A stretch of DNA of 64,000 nt, from NCBI RefSeq assembly GCF_014216315.1, contig NZ_CP045702.1, forward strand, positions 7,006,001-7,070,000, read 5' to 3'. The notes under the pieces were generated by a model. The model had not been told where the DNA came from. It was given only the letters and a program-made list of their open reading frames with translations, and made no database searches. The DNA is from Streptomyces finlayi. GTDB taxonomy: Bacteria > Actinomycetota > Actinomycetes > Streptomycetales > Streptomycetaceae. Positions 1 through 9,200 of the stretch are shown here, piece by piece. The translations under genes were made by a program, and so were the position numbers. How positions within the stretch are numbered: the first letter of the stretch is position 1; every line of letters starts with the position of its first letter.

Positions 1-103
1 GCAGAGCGCCGGAGCACCCGGAGGCTGGCGGTCCGAGGGGTGTTCCGGCGTCCTGAGCCGCGGCCTCCGCGGTGGCCCGGGCGGCCGGCTCCTGGTGCGG
101 CAT
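1..103 (-). CDS. Possible start of a leftward gene cut by the window edge, unresolved
   Basis: After the MarR stop codon the minus strand has an open frame from an ATG at 103 that runs off the left edge. It reads MPHQEPAARATAEAAAQDAG and continues, which is an Ala/Pro-rich, disordered-looking start. No clear ribosome site precedes the ATG. The position just after a marR gene would suit a co-transcribed gene, but no family can be named from 34 codons and this may be non-coding. Confidence 0.2.
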   Translation of the reverse strand, partial: MPHQEPAARATAEAAAQDAGTPLGPPASGCSGAL

Positions 104-144
104 GCCGCGGTCGCCCGCGAAGGCGTTCGGCGCCCGACGCCGTG

Positions 145-588
145 TCAGCAGTGGCGCTCCGGCATCCCGTCGACCAGAGCGGACAGCAGGCCGCCGAGCA
201 CGTCGCGCTGTTCGGCGGTCAGCGGGGCGAGGATCTCCTCCGCGGCGGCGCGGCGCGCGCTGCGCAGGGACCGCAGTGTGGCGCGGCCCTCGTCGGTGAT
301 CTCGACGCGCACGACCCGTCGGCTGGCAGGGTCGGGGGCGCGGCGCACCCGGCCGCTCGCCTCCAGACCGTCGACCAGGCTGGTCACGGCGCGCGGGACG
401 ACGTCCAGGCGCTGGGCCAGATCGGCCATCCGGGGCGGACTGTCGTACTGGGCGACCGTGCGCAGGAGCCGGAACTGGGCGGGAGTGATGCCGACCGGCT
501 CCAGCTGGCGGCTCTGGATGCGGTGGAGCCTGCGGGTGAGCCGCAGCAGTTGCTCGGCCAGCAGGCCGTCGGAATCGGGGGAGTCCAT
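145..588 (-). CDS. MarR family transcriptional regulator
   Basis: A 147-residue protein with the normal size and layout of a MarR winged-helix dimer. A helical N-terminus (LAEQLLRLTRRLHRIQSRQLEP) leads into the helix-turn-helix around residues 45-75 (PPRMADLAQRLDVVPRAVTSLVDGL), a wing (ASGRVRRAPDPASRRVVRVEIT) and C-terminal dimerisation helices. It is divergent from the ABC transporter at 702, with an inverted repeat in the shared gap. This is the usual arrangement for a repressor of an exporter and of itself. No purine-rich ribosome site is visible before the ATG. The ligand cannot be read from the sequence. Confidence 0.9.
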   Translation of the reverse strand: MDSPDSDGLLAEQLLRLTRRLHRIQSRQLEPVGITPAQFRLLRTVAQYDSPPRMADLAQRLDVVPRAVTSLVDGLEASGRVRRAPDPASRRVVRVEITDEGRATLRSLRSARRAAAEEILAPLTAEQRDVLGGLLSALVDGMPERHC

Positions 589-613
589 GAGGGAACGATA
601 TCAGGACCATGTT

Positions 614-645
614 CATTGTGAGTACAGGTAACAATGCACTATGCT
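614..645 (+). promoter_or_regulatory. MarR operator overlapping a promoter
   Basis: CATTGT (614-619) and ACAATG (631-636) form a perfect 6-bp inverted repeat with an 11-bp gap, in the size range of MarR operators. It overlaps a plausible rightward promoter, TTGTGA (616-621), 18 bp, then TATGCT (640-645). A repressor bound here would block transcription of the transporter and probably of marR. Assignment to the adjacent MarR is inference from position. Confidence 0.5.
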
Positions 646-701
646 CTTCCAGGGGGCGTTTCCGCACGCCGCCTGTTCCCGCACGCCTGTCGAAGGGGCC
701 C

Positions 702-2507
702 ATGAAACCCGACGAACCCACGTGGAACGCCCAGCCCAGGGAGGACGGACAGTCGCCCGCCGAGCTGCGCCGCATCTTCCGTCTCTTCCGCCCCTACCGC
801 GGCCGGCTCGCGCTGGTCGGTCTGCTGGTCGGGGCCTCGTCCCTGGTATCGGTGGCCTCCCCGTTCCTGCTGCGCGAGATCCTGGACACCGCGATCCCCC
901 AGGGCCGCACCGGTCTGCTCTCGCTGCTCGCCCTCGGCATGATCCTCACCGCCGTGATGACCAGCGTCTTCGGTGTGGTGCAGACCCTGATCTCCACGAC
1001 GGTCGGCCAGCGCGTCATGCACGATCTGCGCACCGCCGTCTACACCCAGCTCCAGCGGATGCCGCTGGCGTTCTTCACCAGGACCCGCACGGGCGAGGTG
1101 CAGTCCCGCATCGCGAGCGACATCGGCGGTATGCAGGCGACCGTCACCTCGACCGCCACCTCGCTGGTCTCCAACCTCACCGCGGTCATCGCCACCGTCG
1201 TCGCGATGCTCGCGCTCGACTGGCGACTGACCGTCGTCTCCCTGCTCCTGCTGCCGGTCTTCGTCTGGATCAGCCGCCGGGTGGGCCGGGAGCGCAAGAG
1301 GATCACGACGCAGCGCCAGAAGCAGATGGCGGCCATGGCCGCCACCGTCACGGAGTCGCTCTCCGTCAGCGGCATCCTTCTCGGCCGCACCATGGGCCGC
1401 TCGGAGTCGCTCACCAGGAGCTTCTCCGAGGAATCCGAGCGCCTTGTCGGTCTCGAAGTGCGCTCCAGCATGGCCGGGCGCTGGCGGATGTCGACGATCG
1501 GCATCGTCATGGCCGCCATGCCCGCCGTCATCTACTGGGCGGCCGGTATGACGCTCCAGACGGGCGCCACCGCCGTCTCCCTCGGCACCCTCGTAGCTTT
1601 CGTCTCGCTCCAGCAGGGCCTGTTCCGGCCCGTCGTGAGCCTGCTCTCCACCGGAGTGCAGATGCAGACGTCCCTCGCCCTGTTCCAGCGGATCTTCGAG
1701 TACCTGGACCTGACCGTGGACATCACCGAGCCCGAGAAGCCGGTGCGGCTGGAGAAGATCCGCGGGGAGGTCGCCTTCGAGGACGTCGATTTCGGTTACG
1801 ACGGGAAGAGCGCGGCCACGCTCAGCGGCATCGACGTCACCGTGCCCGCAGGCAGCGGCCTCGCGGTCGTCGGTCCCACCGGTTCCGGGAAGTCGACCCT
1901 CAGCTACCTCGTCCCCCGGCTGTACGACGTCACCGGCGGCCGCGTCACCATCGACGGCGTCGACGTGCGGGACCTGGACTTCGACACCCTTGCCAGGGCC
2001 GTGGGTGTGGTCTCCCAGGAGACCTACCTCTTCCACGCCTCCGTCGCCGACAACCTCCGCTTCGCCAAGCCGGAGGCCACCGACGAGGAGATCGAGGCGG
2101 CGGCCCGCGCCGCGCAGATCCACGACCACATCGCCACCCTGCCCGACGGCTACGACACGCTCGTCGGTGAGCGGGGCTACCGCTTCTCCGGCGGCGAGAA
2201 GCAGCGGCTGGCGATCGCCCGCACGATTCTCCGCGACCCTCCCGTGCTGATCCTCGACGAGGCGACGAGCGCGCTCGACACACGTACCGAACACGCCGTG
2301 CAGTCGGCGATCGACTCTCTTTCCGCAGGTCGCACCACGATCACGATCGCTCACCGGCTCTCCACGATCCGGGACGCCGACCAGATCATCGTCCTGGACG
2401 GCGGTCGCACGGTGGAGCGCGGCACCCATGAGGAACTGCTTGCTCAGGACGGCCGGTACGCGGCCCTGATCCGCCGCGACACCCACCTGGCACCGGTCGC
2501 CCCCTGA
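702..2507 (+). CDS. ABC transporter, fused permease and ATPase (exporter type)
   Basis: A 601-residue half-transporter. The N-terminal half is an exporter-type membrane domain with about six helices and the conserved stretch LAFFTRTRTGEVQSRI. The C-terminal half is a complete ATPase: Walker A GPTGSGKST near residue 391, signature FSGGEKQR near 495, Walker B VLILDEATSALD near 515, and the switch His in TIAHRLST. It probably works as a homodimer in the membrane and exports drugs, lipids or peptides. I chose ATG 702; an in-frame ATG at 609 would place the MarR operator inside the gene. The divergent MarR suggests induction by a substrate. Confidence 0.9.
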   Translation: MKPDEPTWNAQPREDGQSPAELRRIFRLFRPYRGRLALVGLLVGASSLVSVASPFLLREILDTAIPQGRTGLLSLLALGMILTAVMTSVFGVVQTLISTTVGQRVMHDLRTAVYTQLQRMPLAFFTRTRTGEVQSRIASDIGGMQATVTSTATSLVSNLTAVIATVVAMLALDWRLTVVSLLLLPVFVWISRRVGRERKRITTQRQKQMAAMAATVTESLSVSGILLGRTMGRSESLTRSFSEESERLVGLEVRSSMAGRWRMSTIGIVMAAMPAVIYWAAGMTLQTGATAVSLGTLVAFVSLQQGLFRPVVSLLSTGVQMQTSLALFQRIFEYLDLTVDITEPEKPVRLEKIRGEVAFEDVDFGYDGKSAATLSGIDVTVPAGSGLAVVGPTGSGKSTLSYLVPRLYDVTGGRVTIDGVDVRDLDFDTLARAVGVVSQETYLFHASVADNLRFAKPEATDEEIEAAARAAQIHDHIATLPDGYDTLVGERGYRFSGGEKQRLAIARTILRDPPVLILDEATSALDTRTEHAVQSAIDSLSAGRTTITIAHRLSTIRDADQIIVLDGGRTVERGTHEELLAQDGRYAALIRRDTHLAPVAP

Positions 2508-2645
2508 GGCAGGGGCCTGTGCGGGGCGGGGCCCGCGATGTACTCGCCGAAGCGGTCGCCGTGGACACCGGATGCGCCGCTCCGCTCCCTTCGCGAGACC
2601 GTGAACCCGGCCTGGCCCGGGGGCTGACGGCCGCCGCACACGGCA

Positions 2646-2681
2646 GCGCCGCCGCTCCCGTGGGACGGGGAGCGGCGGCGC
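2646..2681. terminator. Strong GC-rich hairpin between convergent transcripts
   Basis: A perfect 14-bp stem (2646-2659 with 2668-2681) encloses an 8-nt loop. There is no T-run, as is common in Streptomyces terminators. It lies 138 bp after the ABC transporter stop and 14 bp past the stop of the leftward 19-codon gene, so it can end both transcripts. Confidence 0.75.
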
Positions 2682-2695
2682 CGGTGGAGTGATGG

Positions 2696-2755
2696 TCAGA
2701 CGAGCCAACCCACGAAGTGGACGATGCCGGCGAGCAGGTTGGTGAGGAAGTTCAT
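2696..2755 (-). CDS. Very small hydrophobic peptide gene, 19 residues
   Basis: An ATG at 2755 opens a 19-codon frame, MNFLTNLLAGIVHFVGWLV, ending in TGA at 2696. AAGGAGA lies 8-9 nt upstream of the ATG, an almost ideal Shine-Dalgarno. The frame is followed within 15 bp by a strong hairpin. The peptide is a single amphipathic or membrane-spanning helix with polar residues only near the N-terminus plus one His and one Trp. I do not recognise a named family. Small hydrophobic peptides of this kind include membrane regulators and type I toxin-like peptides, but nothing here decides between these. The ribosome site, stop and terminator together make coding likely. Confidence 0.65.
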   Translation of the reverse strand: MNFLTNLLAGIVHFVGWLV

Positions 2756-2995
2756 CTGGTGTTTCTCCTTGTACGTGGTGCGTCTGTGGGACTGCGCAGT
2801 CGCGGTCTGCAGCCCGTCGCGTGCGCTCTGTAATCATCAGGCTCCGCAGGGGAGTCGAGCAACGAAAACCGGTACGACCACGCGTTCGAGCGAACACCCG
2901 ATTGCCTGTTCGTGCGTTCTGGTGCGATGCGCGGTGGTCGTGTCGTCTGCGGTGAGGTACCGGTTCGGGGCATACGTCCGGGTTACCGTGCCCGC

Positions 2996-3844
2996 ATGGT
3001 GAACGAGTCCCCGGACGCCCCACCCCGCCCCAGGCTCCGTCCGACCCGGCGCGGGCGACTGGTGCTGCTCCTCGGCGCCGCGCTTGTCGTGGCGGCGGCC
3101 GTACTGCTGCCGCTGCTGTTCCTCGGGTCGCAGGAGAAGCGGCAACAGCCCCGCTTCCTGGTCATCCCCGAAGGATGGCGGGCCTCCCAGGTGTACGCCG
3201 CGGCCGACAAGGCGCTCCGGCTGGCCCCGGGCAGCACCGAGAAGGCCGTGCCCGGGGCCGAACTCTCCCTTCCGGCCGCTGCCGGTGGAAATCCGGAGGG
3301 CTATCTCTTCCCCGCGACGTATCCCGTCGACGACGAGACGACTCCCCAGGGCCTGCTCCGCTACATGGTGCAGACGGCGTCCGAGCGGTTCGGCGTGGAC
3401 CGCGTCACGGCCGGGGCGCAGCGCAACGGCGACTCCGTCCATCGGTCGGTGACGATCGCGTCGATCGTGCAGGCGGAGGCCGATACCGTCTCCGACATGG
3501 GCAAGGTGGCCAGGGTGATCTACAACCGGCTGGCCCAGGACATGGCGTTGCAGATGGACTCGACGATCAACTACGCACTGAAGCGGTCGACGCTGGACAC
3601 CACCACGGGCGACACGAAGATCGACAGTCCCTACAACAGTTACGAGCGCAAGGGGCTGCCGCCGACTCCCATCGGCAATCCGGGGGAGGAGGCGATGCGG
3701 GCGGCCGTCAGTCCGCCGCCGGGCCCATGGCTGTACTTCGTCACGGTTCGGCAGGGAGACACCCGCTTCACCGACAACTACGACGAACAGCTCACCAACG
3801 TAGAGGAGTTCAACCGCAACCGCCGGTCCGCCGCCACCGGCTGA
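2996..3844 (+). CDS. Endolytic transglycosylase MltG-like protein (short form)
   Basis: A 282-residue membrane-anchored murein lyase of the YceG/MltG family, which cuts nascent glycan strands. One N-terminal helix (about residues 20-44) follows an Arg/Pro-rich cytoplasmic tip. The family core is complete: EGYLFPATYPV, ASIVQAEA with the likely catalytic Glu at residue 161, VIYNRLAQDMALQMDSTINY, SPYNSYERKGLPPTPIGNPG and a C-terminal YFVTV segment. It is shorter than housekeeping streptomycete MltG, so it is probably an accessory paralogue. ATG 2996 was chosen because residues before it are Arg-rich and unlike the family. The 3' end overlaps the convergent monooxygenase gene by 35 bp. Confidence 0.85.
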   Translation: MVNESPDAPPRPRLRPTRRGRLVLLLGAALVVAAAVLLPLLFLGSQEKRQQPRFLVIPEGWRASQVYAAADKALRLAPGSTEKAVPGAELSLPAAAGGNPEGYLFPATYPVDDETTPQGLLRYMVQTASERFGVDRVTAGAQRNGDSVHRSVTIASIVQAEADTVSDMGKVARVIYNRLAQDMALQMDSTINYALKRSTLDTTTGDTKIDSPYNSYERKGLPPTPIGNPGEEAMRAAVSPPPGPWLYFVTVRQGDTRFTDNYDEQLTNVEEFNRNRRSAATG

Positions 3845-4961
3845 CTCCCGCTGACAGTGTGCCGGTCGTCCTGTGTCCGGCAGGGGCTGGTGCGTGCTCC
3901 GGCCGTCCGGCCGCGTCCAGCAGGCGTCTGACCGAGTGGACCGCGGCCCGCCCCGCACGGTTGGCACCGATCGTGCTGGCCGATGGGCCGTATCCGACGA
4001 GATGGACGCGCTCGTCGCGCGCCACCAGGGTGCCGTCGAGCCTGATGCCTCCGCCGGGCTCACGGAGCTTCAACGGCGTCAGATGGTCGACCGCCGCCCG
4101 GAAACCGGTCGCCCACAGGATCACGTCGGCCTCGACGGTCCGACCGTCATCCCAGGCCAAGCCGCCCGGAGTGATCCGGTCGAACATCTCGAGCCGGTCG
4201 AGGACGCCCCGCGCACGGGCGTCCCTGGCGGCCTCGGTGAGCGGGAGTCCGGTCACGCTCACCACGCTCCGCGGCGGCAGCCCCTGACGTACACGCTCCT
4301 CCACCAGGGCCACTGCGGCGCGCCCCTCCGCCTCGCCGAACGGCCCCTCACGGAACACCGGCGGCCGGCGCGTCACCCAGAAGGTATCGGCCGCCACGTC
4401 CGCGATCTCCATCAGATGCTGCGTGCCGGAGGCGCCACCTCCGACGACGATCACCCGTTGCTCTGCGAACTCGCCGGGGCCCGGGTAACAGGCCGTGTGC
4501 AGTTGGCGTCCCCGGAAGGTCTCCTGGCCCGGGTACCGCGGCCAGAACGGCCGGTCCCAGGTGCCGGTGGCGCTGATCAGCGCGCGTGTGGCATACGTAC
4601 CCTCGGACGTCTCCACGAGCAGCCGCCCACCGTCCCCCTCGCGCACGGCACTTACCTCCACCGGCCGGTGAACCCGCAGGTCGAAGCGGTGTTCGTACGC
4701 GTCGAAGTATTCGCCGATCACCGCGGACGAGGGCCGGCCGGGATCGGCGCCGGTCAGTTCCATGCCGGGCAGGGCGTGCATACCGTGCACCTTCCCGTAC
4801 GTCAGCGAGGGCCAGCGGTACTGCCAGGCGCCGCCCGCACGGGGAGCGTGATCCAGGACGACGAAGTCGCGGCCGGGCTCCATCCCGGCCTGTCGCAGGT
4901 GATAGGCGCTGGACAGTCCGGCCTGTCCGGCGCCCACCACGACGACATCCAGCTCACGCAT
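3810..4961 (-). CDS. FAD/NAD(P)-dependent monooxygenase (CzcO/FMO-like)
   Basis: About 383 residues with two dinucleotide-binding motifs: GAGQAG near the N-terminus for FAD and GGGASG in the middle for NADPH. LWATGF sits near the C-terminus. This order is that of single-component flavin monooxygenases and CzcO-like flavoproteins. Substrate unknown. I start at ATG 4961 (MRELDVVVVGAG), though GTG 4976 is also possible and neither has a strong ribosome site. A 22-bp perfect hairpin lies 30 bp upstream of the ATG, inside the probable leader. The 3' end overlaps the MltG-like gene. Confidence 0.85.
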   Translation of the reverse strand: MRELDVVVVGAGQAGLSSAYHLRQAGMEPGRDFVVLDHAPRAGGAWQYRWPSLTYGKVHGMHALPGMELTGADPGRPSSAVIGEYFDAYEHRFDLRVHRPVEVSAVREGDGGRLLVETSEGTYATRALISATGTWDRPFWPRYPGQETFRGRQLHTACYPGPGEFAEQRVIVVGGGASGTQHLMEIADVAADTFWVTRRPPVFREGPFGEAEGRAAVALVEERVRQGLPPRSVVSVTGLPLTEAARDARARGVLDRLEMFDRITPGGLAWDDGRTVEADVILWATGFRAAVDHLTPLKLREPGGGIRLDGTLVARDERVHLVGYGPSASTIGANRAGRAAVHSVRRLLDAAGRPEHAPAPAGHRTTGTLSAGVSRWRRTGGCG

Positions 4962-4990
4962 CCCGGAGTTGTTCACGCTTCTACCAACCA

Positions 4991-5038
4991 CCGGCCGGTC
5001 CTGGATCTTCCCGCACGGGAAGATCCAGGACCGGCCGG
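4991..5038. promoter_or_regulatory. 22-bp perfect inverted repeat in the monooxygenase leader
   Basis: Positions 4991-5012 and 5017-5038 are exact reverse complements around the 4-nt loop GCAC. The arms contain CCGGCCGG and GGATCTTCC. Read leftward it would fold in the 5' leader of the monooxygenase mRNA; read rightward it could end transcripts. There is no T-run. A terminator, attenuator or a protein-binding site are all possible. Confidence 0.6.
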
Positions 5039-5441
5039 ACGAGGCTCGCTCAGCTGCGGAATCGAACGGTGCCGCCCCGTCACTCCGCCGGCCGACTGAT
5101 CCAGTCGATCTTCTCCCTGGCCGCAGCGGGAGGCTCGCCTCAGGTCAGATGGACATCGGCGTGCGCGGCCGCCACCGGCCCGGCCGCGGCCGGGCCCCCG
5201 AGTGGTGAGGCGGTGCACGGACACGCACGCCGGGTCACCGTGGGGAGAAAGGCTGAGAGGACGTCAGCAGGCGCTGCGTCACAACGGCGAAGGCCACTCG
5301 TAGCAGGTCTGTGCGACCGCGCGAAGTGATCGGTTCTGAACGGAACATGGCGCCGAAGGCGGCGACGCCGAACGCGACCGGTCAGTGCCGTCCCGTTCCG
5401 TGGATGCGCGATCCCACCCCGCAAGCGGGAGAATGGGAGCC
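5039..5441. other. Intergenic stretch with no supported gene
   Basis: Open frames here have no ribosome sites and no recognisable protein character. It separates the leftward monooxygenase from the rightward yjbQ-like gene, so it should hold their promoters, but I could not pick out convincing -35/-10 pairs. Confidence 0.5.
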
Positions 5442-5864
5442 ATGTCGGAATCCTTCACCACGCGTGTCCTGCACATCGCCACAGGAGCTACCGAGACCGT
5501 CACGGACCTGACGGCACAGTGCGAGCAGTTCCTCACCACTGCCGCCCACGGCCGGGAAGGCCTCCTCAACATCTTCGTGCCGCACGCGACAGCCGGAATC
5601 GCCGTCCTGGAAACGGGAGCGGGCAGCGACGACGACCTGCTGGCCGCGCTCCACACCCTGCTCCCCGCGGACGACCGCTGGCAGCACCGCCACGGCAGCC
5701 CGGGTCACGGCCGCGACCACGTACTGCCGGCCCTTGTCCCACCGCACGCCACACTGCCGGTGATCGGGGGACGGCTGGAGCTCGGTACGTGGCAGTCGGT
5801 GTGCCTGGTCGACACCAACGTCGATAACGCGGACCGCCGGGTGCGGCTGAGCTTCCTCGGTTAG
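5442..5864 (+). CDS. YjbQ family protein (UPF0047)
   Basis: A 140-residue single-domain protein of the YjbQ/UPF0047 family, some members of which have weak thiamine-phosphate synthase activity. Family marks are HATAGIAVLETG in the middle, the His-rich stretch HGSPGHGRDHVLPALV, and GGRLELGTWQSVCLVDTN near the C-terminus. The conserved His residues form the family's probable metal or phosphate pocket. ATG 5442 follows GGGAGC at a good distance. It stands alone. The cellular role of the family is not settled. Confidence 0.88.
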   Translation: MSESFTTRVLHIATGATETVTDLTAQCEQFLTTAAHGREGLLNIFVPHATAGIAVLETGAGSDDDLLAALHTLLPADDRWQHRHGSPGHGRDHVLPALVPPHATLPVIGGRLELGTWQSVCLVDTNVDNADRRVRLSFLG

Positions 5865-5925
5865 TGGGTCGCTTCGGCGGCACTGTGGAGGGGAGTTCGG
5901 CGTGCCAACTGAGCGGTGCGCACGG

Positions 5926-6236
5926 CTACCTGCCGGTTCGCTGGTCCTTGAGCTTCGCTCCACTTCGGGCGTAGAGCAAACGGGATCGCCCAGCGAGTTC
6001 CGGCCGCCAGGCTTCCCGTGATGTGGTTCCGTCGGCTGACGGAATGGTGTCCGCGCTCGTGTCCGTCGTCGAGGTGCCGAGCTGCCCGCCCCGGCGCAGG
6101 CGGAACGTGTCGCTCGTGGGAGGCAGCGTGGAGGTGACGGTGGGCGTGGGGCTCGACGGCGGTGAGGTCGGCTCCTCGGTCACGGTCGCGCTCGGCGTCG
6201 GGGTGGGTTCCGAACCGCGGGTTCCTCGCCGGACGA
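5926..6236 (-). pseudogene. Remnant copy of a glucanase linker and C-terminal domain
   Basis: The minus strand carries a Pro/Thr-rich linker (EPTPTPSATVTEEPTSPPSS and on) followed by DTFRLRRGGQLGTSTTD and DTIPSADGTT. These match DTFYLRSGGQLTTQAAD and DTIPSAGGTN at the start of the last domain of the GH81 protein next door. The similarity stops soon after, and no start codon or ribosome site precedes it. It lies just past the GH81 terminator, so it is best read as the leftover of a tandem paralogue or of an older 3' end. Confidence 0.6.
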
Positions 6237-6271
6237 GCCCGGCCCGCAGGTGCGTGACCCACGGGCCGGGC
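6237..6271 (-). terminator. Terminator hairpin after the GH81 gene
   Basis: GCCCGGCCCG (6237-6246) and CGGGCCGGGC (6262-6271) form a perfect 10-bp stem with a 15-nt loop, starting 11 bp after the GH81 stop codon. Confidence 0.6.
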
Positions 6272-6281
6272 CCGATCGCTG

Positions 6282-9200
6282 TCAGGCGAACGGGATGGTC
6301 AGGACGGATCCCTTGCCCACCTGGAGGGTGGACGGACCGTTGCCCAGGGCGCTCCATACCTCGACGCGGATGGTGCCGCCGTTCAGGTCACCCAGGGTGC
6401 CCGAGGCGGAGAGAGCTCCCTGCCGGGCGGAGGAGTAGTCCTCCCAGCCGGTGATCGGGTCGGAGGCGAAGTAGCGGAACGTCTCGACACGGTCGAAGGT
6501 GCCGTCGCCGGTCAGGTCGTAGGAGACCCTTGCCTGCTGGGCGTAGCCGACGTTGGCGCCGGCGTCGACCTTGAAGGTGAAGGCCGTGCCGGAGCCCGCC
6601 TTCAGGGCGCCCCTGACGTTCTTCACCTCGTAGACGCGCGGGTTGTGCGGGGTTCCGTCACGGTTGGTGCCGCCCGCGGACGGGATGGTGTCGGAGGAGC
6701 CTGCATCCGCCGCCTGGGTGGTCAACTGGCCGCCGGACCGCAGGTAGAAGGTGTCGCCCGTGACCGGCGGGGGGCCGGAGGTGGTGACGGCCACGGTGCC
6801 GCTGGCCGGGCCGACCTGGTCGGCCGTGTCGCGGGCCTTGACGCTGTAGGTGTAGGAGGTGCCGGCGGTCAGGCCGGTGTTGGTGTACGAGGTGCCGGTG
6901 ACCGTGGCGACCTTGCTGGTGCCGCGGTAGACGTCGTAGTTCTTGACGCCCCTGTCGTCAGCCGCCGCCTCCCAGCTCAGTGCCACCGAGCTGCTGGTCA
7001 CCTCGCCGGCGACGGGGGTGCCCGGCGCGCCGGGTGCCTCGTCGCGCGGGGGCGGGTTGCCGGTGGTGGTGACGGTCACGGTGCCGCTGGCCGGGCCGAC
7101 CTGGTTGGAGGTGTCGCGGGCCTTGACGCTGTAGGTGTAGGGGGTGCCGGGGGTCAGGCCGGTGTTGGTGTACGAGGTGCCGGTGACCGTGGCGACCTTG
7201 CTGGTGCCGCGGTAGACGTCGTAGTCCTTGATCCCCTTGTCGTCGGTCGCCGCGCTCCAGGTCAGCTTGACGGAGTCGTCGGAGATGTCACTTGCCATGG
7301 GGGTGCCGGGCGCGCTGGGCCTGTCGTCGCCGGGGGCGCCGCACAGGGTGCCGACCTCGGTGTCGCCGCCCGTGCCGGACGCGGTGGACCTCGCGGGGAC
7401 GTTCAGGACTCCGCCGTCGGAGAAGAGCACCGAGCACGCCTCGGCCGTGTAGTTGTGGGCGGTGTAGGTCTTGGTGCCGTTCTTGTCGAAGACGACGGCG
7501 GTGGGCGAGTTGGCCGTGACGGTCATGTCCGGCGAACCGATGGAGTTCATCGTGGCGACCCAGTGATAGGTGTGGGCCTTGGTCTCGCCGGCCTCGGGGA
7601 CGTAGCCTCCGTTCCACTGGTTCCAGTAACTCATGGCCTTGGCCGGGTCGTAGAGGGCCTGGACCTGCCAGAAGATGTCCTTCCACTCGACGGCCGGGCC
7701 GCCGTTCTCCTTCTCCATCTCGACCACGCTGCGGTTGAGCATGGCCTTCTCACGGGCCAGGTGGAGGGAACCGCCGGTCATCGGGAGGAAGTTGATTCCG
7801 TGGATCTCCTCGGGGTTGGCGGTCCACCACGTCGCGTAGGCGCCGCCGCTGCTCCAGACCATGCCGACGGCGTCGTGGGTGAAGTCCTGCGGGTAGACCT
7901 GCTGGTCCGTGTCGAACCAGTACTGCGCGATCGACTCCGACTCGGTCATCATCATGTAGACGCCCTGGTCACGCAGCGCCTTGTCGCCCATGGCCGAGCC
8001 CCACATGATCAGGCCGGCGCTGAGGTTGATCGACTCCGAGGACGACTCCTGGTTGTTTCCCGCAGCGAACGACTCGTGGCCGGCGGCCCAGCTGTGGCCG
8101 GCGTAGACGTCGAAGCCACGCAGGAACGGGTACCTGCTGTCGTTCCTCGCCGGGTTGGCGGCGTCCTTGATGAGCTCCTTGACCATGCCGCCCCATTCGG
8201 AGTCAGCGGCCCACTGCGGGTCGTACTGCGCCACGATGGCCGCGGCCATCACGTAGTACGAGTAGTGGAAGTGGTGGTCGTTGAGCTCCTGGTCGCTGCC
8301 GTAGGAGGCCGGGTACCCGATGAGGGTGCGCCATTCCTTGTCGTAGGAGAACTCGGAGGGGCCGCCGGCCGTGAACCATTCCTCCATGCGGCCCTTGATC
8401 AGGGCCAGCACCTTGTCGCGGTTGGCGGTGTCACCGACCTGGTCCGCCAGGGGAACGAGCAGGGCGAGCTTGCCCAGGGCCTTGCCGGTCCAGTAGGTGT
8501 CGATCGCGCCGCTGAAGGGGTCGCCCTGGGTCAGTACGTCGTTGATGTAGCCCTTGAGCTTCGCCTTGTCGACGCCGGCGGCACTCGGCAGGCCGGGCAG
8601 CACACCGTTCACCTTCTGGGTGGTCGTGAAGGACGTGCCCTCGCGGACCTTCATCTCACCGCGCGAGGAGACGTAGCGGTAGGCGGTCAGCGGATCGCTG
8701 GTATGAAGCCACTGGTGGCGGTAGAGCGCCTGGAAGGTGCCGGTCTCGGTTCCTTCCTTCGCCTCGGTGGTCAGCGAGTAGGTGGCTTTGACCTCGCCGT
8801 CCCCCTCCCTGTACTCCCAGTCCACCTTCGATCCGGTCACGAAGCTGAAGGCATACTTCTTGAAGTCGGCCAGCGCCTCCTTGCTCGGAAGGACCGCCAG
8901 GGAGAAGTAGTTCTCGCCACCGAGATCCGCACGGATCTCGGTGCCGGAGACGGTCCAGTCGCTGCTTGTCGGCGCGAAGAGTGCGTAGTCGTGACCTGAG
9001 ATGGTGACACCGAGGACGTTGCCCTGATCGGCGAAGACGGTCGGCGGGGCGGCGGCGCTGATCTGCGCCGCACCTCCGGTACCCTCCGCGTACACGTACG
9101 GCAGGCCATGGCCGATGGTCGTCCTCAGACTGCGGGCGCCGTCGTTCCAGTACGGGCTGACGGTCCAGTCACTCCACCCGTCGGCCTTCGCGTCGGGGGA

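Noticed and set aside
639..3023. A 794-codon minus-strand open frame
   Set aside because: It is antisense to the ABC transporter, made of Arg/Gly/His-rich sequence typical of the third-position GC shadow, with no ribosome site or domain.
5177..5196. Self-complementary GGCCCGGCC/GGCCGGGCC run
   Set aside because: Palindromes of G and C only are expected by chance in this DNA, and no gene ends next to it.
6645..8999. A 784-codon plus-strand open frame
   Set aside because: It mirrors the GH81 gene; its apparent repeats are just the antisense of the Fn3 repeats.
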